The notes under the pieces are model-generated. The model was given only the letters and a program-made list of their open reading frames with translations. It had not been told where the DNA came from and made no database searches. Shown piece after piece: positions 15,327 through 22,474 of a stretch of 29,389 nt of DNA (its first letter is position 1; every line of letters starts with the position of its first letter). Origin of the DNA: CAZLYX01 sp964563885. GTDB taxonomy: Bacteria; Pseudomonadota; Gammaproteobacteria; Burkholderiales; Neisseriaceae. Location: the NCBI GenBank assembly GCA_964563885.1, contig CAZLYX010000024.1, positions 1 to 29,389 on the forward strand, in the 5' to 3' direction. The translations under genes were made by a program, and so were the position numbers.

Positions 15327-15360
15327 TATACTGTTTTGTTTACATTAAGCACTTTTTAAA

Positions 15361-15395
15361 ATGAAGCTACCTGAAAAACCTTCAGGCAGCTTCAT
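15361..15395. terminator. Mixed-dialect DUS hairpin terminator
   Basis: 15361-15375 pairs with 15381-15395 except for one A-C mismatch. One arm has the core GCTACCTGAA, the other GCTGCCTGAA. T-rich sequence follows. It ends aroC. Confidence 0.75.
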
Positions 15396-15435
15396 TTATT
15401 ATTGATAATATATTTATTTGCCTCAGGACAACCAA

Positions 15436-17034
15436 ATGAAGGCATTTTGCCCACTTCTCATGATTATTTCGTCTGCCACATCTGCATTTTCCCAGGCGGC
15501 TGAACCGCTTTCATTGCAGCAAAATCAAAATGGACGCAGCAAAGTGTGGTTTGACTTAGGCAGCCAACACATTGAAAGCGCGACTAAACGATTTGATACT
15601 CATGACAACAAACGCGGCGCGGCTAAAAACATCATTTTATTTATTGGCGATGGCATGGGCTTATCCACAGTCACCGCTGCCCGCATCCTTGATGGTCAGC
15701 TTAAAGGCGGCAGGGGCGAAGAAAATCGCTTAACCTTTGAACAATTTCCCTATACAGGCTTTTCTAAAACCTATAACACCAATCAACAAACCCCTGATTC
15801 TGCGGGCACGGCAACGGCACTGCTAACAGGTGTAAAAACCAAAGCTGGCATGATTAACATAGGTGACGACAGCGAACGTGCTAATTGCCAAATGCAAAAA
15901 AAATATGAGCTTGTCAGCGCACTTGAACTAGCCCACTTGGCTGGCAAATCCACTGGCGTAGTTACCACCACAGCCATCACACATGCAACACCTGCAACAG
16001 CTTACGCCAAAAGTAGCAATCGTGATTGGGAAGTAGACAGCAAACTCAGCGCCGAAGCCGAAGCAAATGGCTGCAAAGACATTGCTAGCCAATTGGTCGA
16101 TTCAGCTTATGTTGATGTAGCCATGGGCGGTGGACGCAGCCATTTTTTGCCTAAATCTTTTATTGATGATGAGGGTGCTGCAGGCAAACGCGAAGATAAC
16201 CAAAATCTTATTCAAACTTGGCAACAGAAAACTGGCGGTGTGTATGTATCCGACCAAAAAAGCTTCGATAGGCTACCTGAAAACAGCAACAAAGTTTTAG
16301 CGCTATTTAATCCAAACCACATGCGCTATGAACAAGATCGCCTAAACGATACTGCTGGTGAACCTTCTCTGGCCGAAATGACCACTAAAACCATCAAATT
16401 ATTACAAAACAATCCGAATGGCTTTTTTATGTTGGTTGAAGGTGGCCGTATTGATCATGCCCATCACGCTGGAAACGCATACAACGCACTGCACGAAACC
16501 ATTGCTTTAGATCGCGCTGTTGCTGCTGCACAAAGTCTAACCTCAGCCGAAGATACGTTGCTGATTGTAACCGCAGACCACAGCCATGTTTTTACGATTG
16601 CCGGCTACCCTACTCGGGGCAACCCCATTCTCGGCAAAGTAATCGGCAACAATCTTAGCGGCCAACCTAAAACCAGCTTTGATACCGTTTATGATAAAAA
16701 ACCATACACCACTTTAGGCTATACTAACGGGCTGGGTTTTCGTGATTTTGGTCAAGAATTGAATGCCGATGCTTCATATCAACAAGCACCTAATGTTAAT
16801 CGTCAAGATTTAACTAAGATTGATACCAAAACACCAGGTTATCACCAAGAAACCGCCATACCACGAGGCTCAGAAACCCATGGTGGCGAAGATGTCGGTA
16901 TTTATGCAAGCGGCCCTGGTGCGGCGTTGATAGTAGGCACATTAGAACAAAATATTATTTTTCATGTAATGGAACATGCTGGCAACTTAACAGTCAAACC
17001 AGAACAAAAGAAATGGTTTCGAAGGTTATTTTAA
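15436..17034 (+). CDS. Alkaline phosphatase, PhoA-type, secreted
   Basis: A periplasmic metal-dependent phosphomonoesterase, 532 residues with a Sec signal peptide (MKAFCPLLMIISSATSAFSQA). Metal and catalytic residues are visible: Asp72 in FIGDGMG, the phosphorylated Ser122 in TPDSAGTATALLTG, Glu/Asp/His in MLVEGGRIDHAHHAGN, Asp-His in ADHSHVFTIAG and His in SETHGGEDVGIYASGPGA. The Mg site carries THATPA and GRIDHAHH, so His replaces the Asp/Lys pair of the E. coli enzyme, as in many non-enteric and animal forms. AGGA seven bases before ATG 15436 sets the start; the longer TTG frame is rejected. A complete DUS (16270-16281) is read in-frame as RLPEN. It stands between aroC and proQ; whether phosphate limitation controls it cannot be seen. 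Confidence 0.93.
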   Translation: MKAFCPLLMIISSATSAFSQAAEPLSLQQNQNGRSKVWFDLGSQHIESATKRFDTHDNKRGAAKNIILFIGDGMGLSTVTAARILDGQLKGGRGEENRLTFEQFPYTGFSKTYNTNQQTPDSAGTATALLTGVKTKAGMINIGDDSERANCQMQKKYELVSALELAHLAGKSTGVVTTTAITHATPATAYAKSSNRDWEVDSKLSAEAEANGCKDIASQLVDSAYVDVAMGGGRSHFLPKSFIDDEGAAGKREDNQNLIQTWQQKTGGVYVSDQKSFDRLPENSNKVLALFNPNHMRYEQDRLNDTAGEPSLAEMTTKTIKLLQNNPNGFFMLVEGGRIDHAHHAGNAYNALHETIALDRAVAAAQSLTSAEDTLLIVTADHSHVFTIAGYPTRGNPILGKVIGNNLSGQPKTSFDTVYDKKPYTTLGYTNGLGFRDFGQELNADASYQQAPNVNRQDLTKIDTKTPGYHQETAIPRGSETHGGEDVGIYASGPGAALIVGTLEQNIIFHVMEHAGNLTVKPEQKKWFRRLF

Positions 17035-17146
17035 TGAATAGTTTTAATAAAAATATTTATCCAAACCCTACATTTTTCAGCTACAATATCGCCTAAGTCT
17101 AAGCGGCTCAGCCGTGTAAGAGCCATTTACAAACAGGAACGAAATG

Positions 17147-17704
17147 ATGACGCAAGAAACCGCACTTGGCGCTGCACTAAAATCAGCGGTGCAAACTATG
17201 AGCAAGAAAAAGCAAACCGATATGATTGCTGAGCATGTCTATAATAAATATGATGTGCTTAAACGTTTTAAGCCATTGGCATTGGGTATTGACCAAGATT
17301 TAATTGCTGCATTGCCCCAATTTGATGCTACGTTAATTGCTCGTGTGCTGGCTAATCATTGCCGTCGCCCACGCTACCTGAAAGCCTTAGCTCGTGGTGG
17401 TAAGCGCTTTGATTTAAACAACCGCTTCAAAGGCGAAATCACTGCTGAAGAACAAGCAATTGCCCAACAGCATCCTTCGGTTGTGCAAACTTTAGAGAAA
17501 AAAACTGCTAAAGAAGAGTCGACAACAGTAATCGCATCTACACAAGAAACTGTGGGAAATACACAATTAGCTGTAGAACACGTAGAAGAAACTGTTGTAG
17601 AACCTATTCAAGCAGCTGTTGAACCTACACAAGAAACTATGTTGTCAACAGAAGCACAGGTTTTGCTTGAATCATCAGAGCAACCAATGCCTGCTGCTGA
17701 ATAA
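17147..17704 (+). CDS. proQ: ProQ/FinO-family RNA chaperone with acidic C-terminal tail
   Basis: 185 residues. The ProQ/FinO domain occupies roughly residues 15-110: FKPLALGIDQDLIAALPQFDATLIARVLANHCRRPRYLKALARGGKRFDLNNRFKGEI, split by conserved basic residues that bind structured RNA 3' ends. The family binds sRNAs and mRNA 3' ends; the characterised minimal neisserial protein (NMB1681) consists of little more than this domain. Here a further 70-residue tail (about 116-185) is rich in Glu, Thr, Val and Gln with repeated TQET and VEE/VEP units, and is probably disordered. Two ATGs (17144 and 17147) are in frame; AGGAA at 17135-17139 favours the second. A DUS core is read in-frame as Arg-Tyr-Leu-Lys (near 17381). 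A classical terminator follows. Confidence 0.92.
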   Translation: MTQETALGAALKSAVQTMSKKKQTDMIAEHVYNKYDVLKRFKPLALGIDQDLIAALPQFDATLIARVLANHCRRPRYLKALARGGKRFDLNNRFKGEITAEEQAIAQQHPSVVQTLEKKTAKEESTTVIASTQETVGNTQLAVEHVEETVVEPIQAAVEPTQETMLSTEAQVLLESSEQPMPAAE

Positions 17705-17713
17705 ATAACTATT

Positions 17714-17736
17714 CGACTCTTAACGGGTCGTTTTTT
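17714..17736 (+). terminator. Intrinsic terminator of proQ
   Basis: CGACTC (17714-17719) pairs with GGGTCG (17725-17730; one T-G wobble), followed directly by six T. It starts ten bases after the proQ stop codon and has no DUS. Confidence 0.85.
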
Positions 17737-17812
17737 CATAGTGTATTTATTGGCGCCCTACTCTTGGTTAACTTTGCATAAACTATATTCCGACCATAAC
17801 CTATTTTATGCC

Positions 17813-17847
17813 GCAGGGAGCTTCTTCGAGAATGCACCCTGCTTTTT
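17813..17847 (+). terminator. Second terminator-like hairpin before fbp
   Basis: GCAGGG (17813-17818) pairs with CCCTGC (17837-17842); inside, GC and TTCT pair with AGAA and GC around a TCG loop with small bulges; five T follow. It has no gene of its own upstream within 75 bp, so it could end a small RNA or act as an attenuator in front of fbp. A perfect TATAAT (17852-17857) lies just after it, without a clear -35. Confidence 0.6.
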
Positions 17848-17887
17848 CCGTTATAATTCGTTAACGTGTCAATCTTGGCATAGCCTT

Positions 17888-17899
17888 TCAGGTAGCCTG
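17888..17899 (-). repeat. Solitary DUS upstream of fbp
   Basis: TTCAGGTAGCCT, the full 12-mer in reverse orientation, without a facing partner, 26 bp before the fbp start. Confidence 0.8.
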
Positions 17900-17924
17900 A
17901 TCATTAATCCCAAGTGAGAAAACC

Positions 17925-18896
17925 ATGCAAACCCTAGCACAATTTTTACCCGCACATCTTCAACAGCACCAACTTCCTACCGAACTAGGTAGCGTATTAG
18001 CTTCTATTACTGCTGCATGCGTCACGATTAATAACCAAGTGCGTTTAGGCGCCCTATCTGGCATTCTTGGTGAAGCCGGCACAGGCAATATACAAGGCGA
18101 AGATCAGAAAAAACTTGATGTTATCGCCAATGACACTTTGATCAATGAGCTCCAAAACAATCAAAATATCGCTGGCTTGGCCAGTGAAGAAGAAGATAGC
18201 TATGTTAGCTGTAATGAAAATGGCGATTATTTAGTATTATTTGATCCTTTAGATGGTTCTTCTAATATTGATGTGAATATCTCTGTAGGCACCATCTTCT
18301 CTATTCTGGCCAAACCAGAAGGCACACTGAATACTGAATCCTTCCTACAAGCAGGACGCCAACAAGTAGGTAGCGGTTATGTACTATATGGTCCGCAAAC
18401 TCTACTTATTTTCACACTAAAACACGGCGCTTATGTGTTTACGCTCAATGCTGATGGAGAATTTATCCTCACGCAAGATGGAATGAATGTTCCGACACAA
18501 ACTAAAGAATTTGCCATTAATATGTCAAACATGCGCCATTGGTCTGCGCCTATGCAGCAATATATCAACGAGCTGTTAGCTGGTGAGACAGGTCCACGCG
18601 CTAAAAACTACAATATGCGCTGGGTTGCTTCTATGGTGGCTGAAGTTCACCGTATTTTGGTTCGTGGCGGAGTATTCATGTATCCTCAAGATGCACGTGA
18701 ACCAGGCAAGGCAGGCAAGCTGCGTTTGATGTATGAAGCCAACCCACTAAGCTTAATCATGGAACAAGCGGGCGGTGCCGCCAGCGATGCCCAACAAAAT
18801 ATGCTAGATATTCAGCCTGATGGTTTGCACCAACGTGTCGCCGTTATTATGGGTAGTAAAGAAGAAGTTGAATATGCACACAAATTGCATGGTTAA
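17925..18896 (+). CDS. fbp: Fructose-1,6-bisphosphatase class I
   Basis: The key step of gluconeogenesis: hydrolyses fructose-1,6-bisphosphate to fructose-6-phosphate in the cytosol. 323 residues, normal for class I. The metal-binding signature VLFDPLDGSSNIDVN, the preceding SEEEDSY (metal-binding Glu), and the C-terminal REPGKAGKLRLMYEANPLSLIMEQAGG active-site segment are all intact. GTGAG about seven bases before ATG supports the start. A DUS hairpin follows, so it is transcribed alone. With ppsA nearby it indicates a capacity to make hexoses from organic acids. Confidence 0.96.
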   Translation: MQTLAQFLPAHLQQHQLPTELGSVLASITAACVTINNQVRLGALSGILGEAGTGNIQGEDQKKLDVIANDTLINELQNNQNIAGLASEEEDSYVSCNENGDYLVLFDPLDGSSNIDVNISVGTIFSILAKPEGTLNTESFLQAGRQQVGSGYVLYGPQTLLIFTLKHGAYVFTLNADGEFILTQDGMNVPTQTKEFAINMSNMRHWSAPMQQYINELLAGETGPRAKNYNMRWVASMVAEVHRILVRGGVFMYPQDAREPGKAGKLRLMYEANPLSLIMEQAGGAASDAQQNMLDIQPDGLHQRVAVIMGSKEEVEYAHKLHG

Positions 18897-18921
18897 GGTA
18901 ACCCTATTAACCAACAATACC

Positions 18922-18955
18922 AAGGCTACCTGAAGTTTTTTCAGGTAGCCTTTTT
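18922..18955. terminator. DUS inverted-repeat terminator
   Basis: A 13-bp perfect stem (18922-18934 with 18940-18952), five-base loop, T-run after. Ends fbp. Confidence 0.85.
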
Positions 18956-19034
18956 ACATTTGATTTACAAACTTCAACTCGCAAATCAGCGATAATAAAC
19001 TTCAATCTATTTTATGTTAAATAAGAAAAACACT

Positions 19035-19604
19035 ATGTCCACAACCCTAAATAAATTCATTCTAAGTGCCGTTATTGGCCTTGCCGCTTTAAGTGCTCAA
19101 GCTGAAACCCGCGCTGTAATTAATACCAACATGGGTGAAATAGAACTCACACTTGATGAACAAAAAGCACCGAAGACAGTAGAAAATTTTGTTCGATATG
19201 CCAATAAAGGCTTTTATAACGACACTATTTTTCATCGAGTAATTGATGGTTTTATGATTCAAGGTGGTGGTTTTACAGTAGATATGGCGCAAAAATCACC
19301 CAACAAAGCAGTGGTTAATGAGGCTAATAATGGCTTAAAAAACACTGTTGGTTCCATTGCTATGGCACGGACTTCAAGCCCTAACTCTGCAACCAGCCAG
19401 TTTTTCATTAATATCGCCGATAATGATTTTTTAAACCACAAAAACACTACTGCAGCAGGCTATGGCTATACTGTTTTTGGTAAAGTGACCAAAGGCATGG
19501 ATGTTGTTAATAAAATTGGCAAAGTCAAAACTTCTAATCAAGCTTATCACCAAAATATTCCAGTTAAAGCAGTGGTTATTAATAAAGTGAGCATCATTAA
19601 CTGA
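19035..19604 (+). CDS. Periplasmic cyclophilin-type peptidyl-prolyl isomerase
   Basis: A cyclophilin that speeds proline cis/trans isomerisation during folding of exported proteins. The signal peptide MSTTLNKFILSAVIGLAALSAQA is followed by the cyclophilin core: FYNDTIFHRVIDGFMIQGGGF (with the catalytic Arg in FHRV), SIAMARTSSPNSATSQFFIN and GYTVFGKVTKGMDVVNKI. Mature length about 165 residues, as in PpiA. ATG 19014 would add seven residues; neither start has a good ribosome binding site, and 19035 gives a more typical signal peptide. It lies after the fbp terminator. A second, signal-less cyclophilin gene is at 22475. Confidence 0.9.
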   Translation: MSTTLNKFILSAVIGLAALSAQAETRAVINTNMGEIELTLDEQKAPKTVENFVRYANKGFYNDTIFHRVIDGFMIQGGGFTVDMAQKSPNKAVVNEANNGLKNTVGSIAMARTSSPNSATSQFFINIADNDFLNHKNTTAAGYGYTVFGKVTKGMDVVNKIGKVKTSNQAYHQNIPVKAVVINKVSIIN

Positions 19605-19814
19605 TCGTTAACTTGCGATTTAGCTTCTTAAGATAGTTATTTTTAAGAATATCCAAATATTACAAAAATGCCATTTTAATTTAAAAAATGGCGAGATTAG
19701 TCAAAATAATATAAACAAAACCAAATTCTTACTACTAAACTTAACAGAACAAAGTTTTTGACAATTTTTTAGCCATTTCAATGCTGAAGGTAGTCTTTAG
19801 TATCGTTTTAGTCT
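19605..19814. other. Gene-free stretch between the cyclophilin and hmp genes
   Basis: AT-rich, no open frame of note. It holds a hairpin GCCATTTT/AAAATGGC (19670-19677 with 19685-19692) that has a T-rich tail only on the minus strand, and TTCTTAA/TTAAGAA (19625-19649). Either could end the cyclophilin transcript weakly. A TTGACA (19758-19763) might be a -35 for hmp, with a poor -10 (AATGCT) about 16 bp on. Confidence 0.3.
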
Positions 19815-19833
19815 GACAATGAATTGAATTGTC
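19815..19833. promoter_or_regulatory. Inverted repeat upstream of hmp, candidate operator
   Basis: GACAAT-N7-ATTGTC (19815-19820 with 19828-19833), centred about 48 bp before the hmp start. NO-responsive repressors such as NsrR control hmp in many bacteria, but I could not match this repeat to a known NsrR site. Confidence 0.4.
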
Positions 19834-19871
19834 GGTATTTTACACATCGTCATAACTGAAAGGCTTTCATA

Positions 19872-21059
19872 ATGGCTTCTCCGCAAACTATAGCAATAGT
19901 AAAAGCTACTATCCCTGCACTTGAAAAAAAAGGGGCTACTATTTCAAAAGTATTTTATGAAAATATGTTTAATGATCATCCTGAATTACTAGATATTTTT
20001 AATGAAACTAACCAAAAATTAGGGCATCAACAAACTGCATTGGCCATGACTGTTTTAGCAGCAGCCAAGAATCTTGAAAATTTAGAGACTTTGTTGCCAC
20101 AAGTCATTCAAATAAGCCATAAACATCGCGCCTTACAAATCCAGCCAGAGCATTATCCGATTGTTGGCAAATACTTAATTGGTGCAATCAAACAAGTTCT
20201 TGGAGAGCTGGCGACCGATGAAATTATCAACGCTTGGATCGAAGCTTATGATGAAATTGCTTCAGTTTTCATTCAAATCGAACATGGTATGTATGAGCAA
20301 GCTATGTGGCAAGACTTTGCGCTCTTTACGGTAGTAGAGAAAACGGCAGTAGCAACAGATATTGCTGCTTTTACTGTTATTCCAGCAGATGACAACCAAA
20401 ATATCGAACTAGATAAACTCAATTTAACAGCTGGTCAATATATTACTGTAAAAACCGACCCTAAAAATAGTGAGCATTTAGCACTACGCCACTACTCTTT
20501 GTACTCTGCCAGTACGAATAAAGGCATACAGTTTGCGGTAAAAAGAGACAATTGCAATGAACATCGAGGCTTAGTATCTAACTATTTACATGACCATCTA
20601 CAGACGGGTGAGACTATATTATTATCTGCACCAGCTGGCGACTTTGCTTTAAATAAAGAGTTAATGACACAAAATGAAATTCCGCTAATCCTTATCAGCG
20701 CAGGTGTCGGGGTTACGCCCATACTATCCATGCTAGAAGCACAAATAATCACCAACCCAGAGAGACCGATAATCTGGGCGTATGCGTGTCAACATAAAGA
20801 GCATCATGCATTTTATGAAAAAACTAATAAACTTTTAGATTCAGTGACAAATATCCAAAAACATATATTTTATTTTGATGACGGGCAAATGCTAGATGAA
20901 GCGTGGCTTGTAAATCTACCAAAACCCGCTGATACTTATGTGTGTGGATCAATGGTATTTATGGAAAACATTATCAATGATTTAACAACTTTAAAGCATG
21001 ATATTAATACGCTTCATTATGAGCCATTCGGCCCTAAAATGAGTCTGAAAGCGTCTTGA
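19872..21059 (+). CDS. hmp: Flavohaemoglobin, nitric oxide dioxygenase
   Basis: Converts NO and O2 to nitrate using NAD(P)H; cytosolic. 395 residues in the usual three parts. Globin (1-145): Tyr29 (B10), Phe43 (CD1), Gln53 (E7) in GHQQTAL and proximal His85 in ISHKHRAL. The FAD domain (about 150-260) has RHYSLYSAS. The NAD domain has ISAGVGVTPILSM, YVCGSMVFM and the C-terminal HYEPFGPK. All key residues are present, so it should be active. An inverted repeat lies upstream and could be the operator. The start ATG is the usual MxSPQTIAIVKATIPAL opening. It stands alone between intergenic stretches of about 240-270 bp. Confidence 0.95.
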   Translation: MASPQTIAIVKATIPALEKKGATISKVFYENMFNDHPELLDIFNETNQKLGHQQTALAMTVLAAAKNLENLETLLPQVIQISHKHRALQIQPEHYPIVGKYLIGAIKQVLGELATDEIINAWIEAYDEIASVFIQIEHGMYEQAMWQDFALFTVVEKTAVATDIAAFTVIPADDNQNIELDKLNLTAGQYITVKTDPKNSEHLALRHYSLYSASTNKGIQFAVKRDNCNEHRGLVSNYLHDHLQTGETILLSAPAGDFALNKELMTQNEIPLILISAGVGVTPILSMLEAQIITNPERPIIWAYACQHKEHHAFYEKTNKLLDSVTNIQKHIFYFDDGQMLDEAWLVNLPKPADTYVCGSMVFMENIINDLTTLKHDINTLHYEPFGPKMSLKAS

Positions 21060-21127
21060 TTTAAAGTGGGTAAAAACACATTAATCTTAAAATAATAATT
21101 ACTTTAATGATGATTTAATCATGATAA

Positions 21128-21170
21128 GCTATTGTTGCGTATGGGTTCAATCCAGTTGTAATAGCCATAC
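21128..21170 (+). other. Interleaved inverted repeats in the hmp downstream region
   Basis: GCTATT (21128-21133) matches AATAGC (21160-21165), and GTATGG (21139-21144) matches CCATAC (21165-21170). The arms interleave, so the two pairings form a pseudoknot-like or mutually exclusive arrangement. This lies in the 243-bp gap before the small gene at 21303; nothing else is evident in the gap. An embedded GGTTCAATCC recalls a tRNA T-arm, but no tRNA fits. Confidence 0.25.
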
Positions 21171-21302
21171 TTACCAGTGCTTATGAGTGCGATAATTACT
21201 ACACCCATTGTCATTTCAAAATCGACCACTCATCAAGTAAAAATACGTTTTCTAGTTATTTTTGTTATTCTTAAAAGATAAAATTAAAGAAAGGTATAAG
21301 AA

Positions 21303-21533
21303 ATGACTGACCTCTGGTTAATTTCGCTGATTACTAAAACCCCTCAAGAAGGCTATGAATTAGCCATTACTTTAAGCCGTCGTGGCGTGAAATACACTCA
21401 GCCAGACCCTGAAATGTTGAAAAAATTACGTCCTGTATATGCAGAATCGGCTGACTCTTTAACTGCTGCTTCGCAGGTAATTGCCATTAATTTTCAAACT
21501 GTTGCTGCCGCTAATAATTATTGGCGCAGTTGA
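21303..21533 (+). CDS. Small hypothetical protein
   Basis: 76 residues, not recognised. MTDLWLISLITKTPQEGYELAITLSRRGVKYTQPDPEML suggests a short amphipathic helix after a hydrophobic start; the rest is mixed and Ala-rich (SLTAASQVIAINFQTVAAANNYWRS). No signal peptide cleavage site and no metal-binding motif are seen. Support for a real gene comes from AAAGG about nine bases before ATG and a strong intrinsic terminator 28 bp after the stop codon, so it is probably an independent transcript. Confidence 0.65.
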   Translation: MTDLWLISLITKTPQEGYELAITLSRRGVKYTQPDPEMLKKLRPVYAESADSLTAASQVIAINFQTVAAANNYWRS

Positions 21534-21560
21534 TTATTCGTCAGAAAATTGCATAAAGAC

Positions 21561-21595
21561 ACCATCTTCTAACGCATACTTGAGGATGGTTTTTT
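21561..21595 (+). terminator. Intrinsic terminator of the small gene
   Basis: ACCATCTTC (21561-21569) pairs with GAGGATGGT (21582-21590; one wobble), followed by a run of T to 21595. It has no DUS. Confidence 0.85.
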
Positions 21596-21785
21596 GGCAA
21601 AAAAATCACTAAAAACGACCATGTCAACTTTATAAATAATAATAATTTGTGATTGTATTTTAAAGCCGTTGGTGCATCTGATCTAAACTATTCTGGTAAA
21701 TTCAGTCACATTCCAAGCTTAATTAGTTTATTTTTAACACAAAGGATATTGATCACTTTTTATCCTAGCTTGTAAAGGTACAGTT

Positions 21786-22346
21786 ATGAAAAAAACCCTA
21801 TTGGCCATATTGCTTAGCCTAAGTACTGCCGCTTTTGGTAGCGACTATAAAATTGATAGCAATCACGCCCATGCCCGTTTTGAAATCGATCATTTCGGCA
21901 CAACCACTAATAAAGGTGGTTTTTATGGTTTAGCTGGTAATGTTCAGTTTAATCTTAAAGCAAAAACTGGCTTTATAAGCGTGACTATCCCTGTACGAAA
22001 CTTGGTAACTGGCACACCAGAATTTGATAAGCATTTAAAAAATGCTAATTTCTTTAACGCTGATCAGTTTCCTGAAATTCGCTTTCAATCAACAAAATGG
22101 CATTTCAAAGACAACAAGGTTAGCGAAGTAGAAGGCATGTTAACCATGTTGGGCAAAGCAAAGCCTGTAAAATTAAAAGCCACTAAATTCAATTGTTACC
22201 AAAGCCCCATGCTAAAAGCAGAGGTATGTGGTGGCGATTTTGAAACCATTATTGATCGCACCCAGTGGGGTATGGATTATTTGGTTAATATTGGCATGAG
22301 TAAACAAGTAAAACTAACTATTCAGATAGAAGCTGTTAAAATTTAA
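21786..22346 (+). CDS. YceI-family periplasmic lipid-binding protein
   Basis: 186 residues. The Sec signal peptide MKKTLLAILLSLSTAAFG is followed by a lipocalin-like YceI beta-barrel: DYKIDSNHAHARFEIDHFGTTTNKGGF, VTGTPEFDKHLKNANFFNADQFPEIRFQSTKW, EGMLTMLGKAKPVKL and RTQWGMDYLVNIGMSKQVKLTIQIEA. YceI proteins hold a polyisoprenoid or quinone in the barrel; the meningococcal relative (GNA1030) binds ubiquinone-8. The ligand here is inferred to be similar. AAAGGT about nine bases before ATG supports the start. A single DUS without a partner follows (22361-22372), so termination here may be weak. Confidence 0.9.
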   Translation: MKKTLLAILLSLSTAAFGSDYKIDSNHAHARFEIDHFGTTTNKGGFYGLAGNVQFNLKAKTGFISVTIPVRNLVTGTPEFDKHLKNANFFNADQFPEIRFQSTKWHFKDNKVSEVEGMLTMLGKAKPVKLKATKFNCYQSPMLKAEVCGGDFETIIDRTQWGMDYLVNIGMSKQVKLTIQIEAVKI

Positions 22347-22360
22347 CTTCTTAAAATCAA

Positions 22361-22372
22361 AGGCTACCTGAA
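22361..22372 (+). repeat. Solitary DUS after the YceI gene
   Basis: The full 12-mer AGGCTACCTGAA with no facing copy within 60 bases; no terminator is formed. Confidence 0.8.
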
Positions 22373-22474
22373 CATTTAAACATATTCACATGATCTTAAG
22401 CTTGAAATCTGAACAACATACCCATAGTTTATTAAAACTATTTTGCCTAAATATTTATTTACACAGGAAAAGCA

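Noticed and set aside
19670..19692. Terminator for the periplasmic cyclophilin gene
   Set aside because: The hairpin lacks a T-run on the plus strand; kept only as a note in the gene-free stretch.
21138..21172. GGTTCAATCC resembling a tRNA T-arm
   Set aside because: Neither the T-stem nor an anticodon or acceptor stem can be formed around it.
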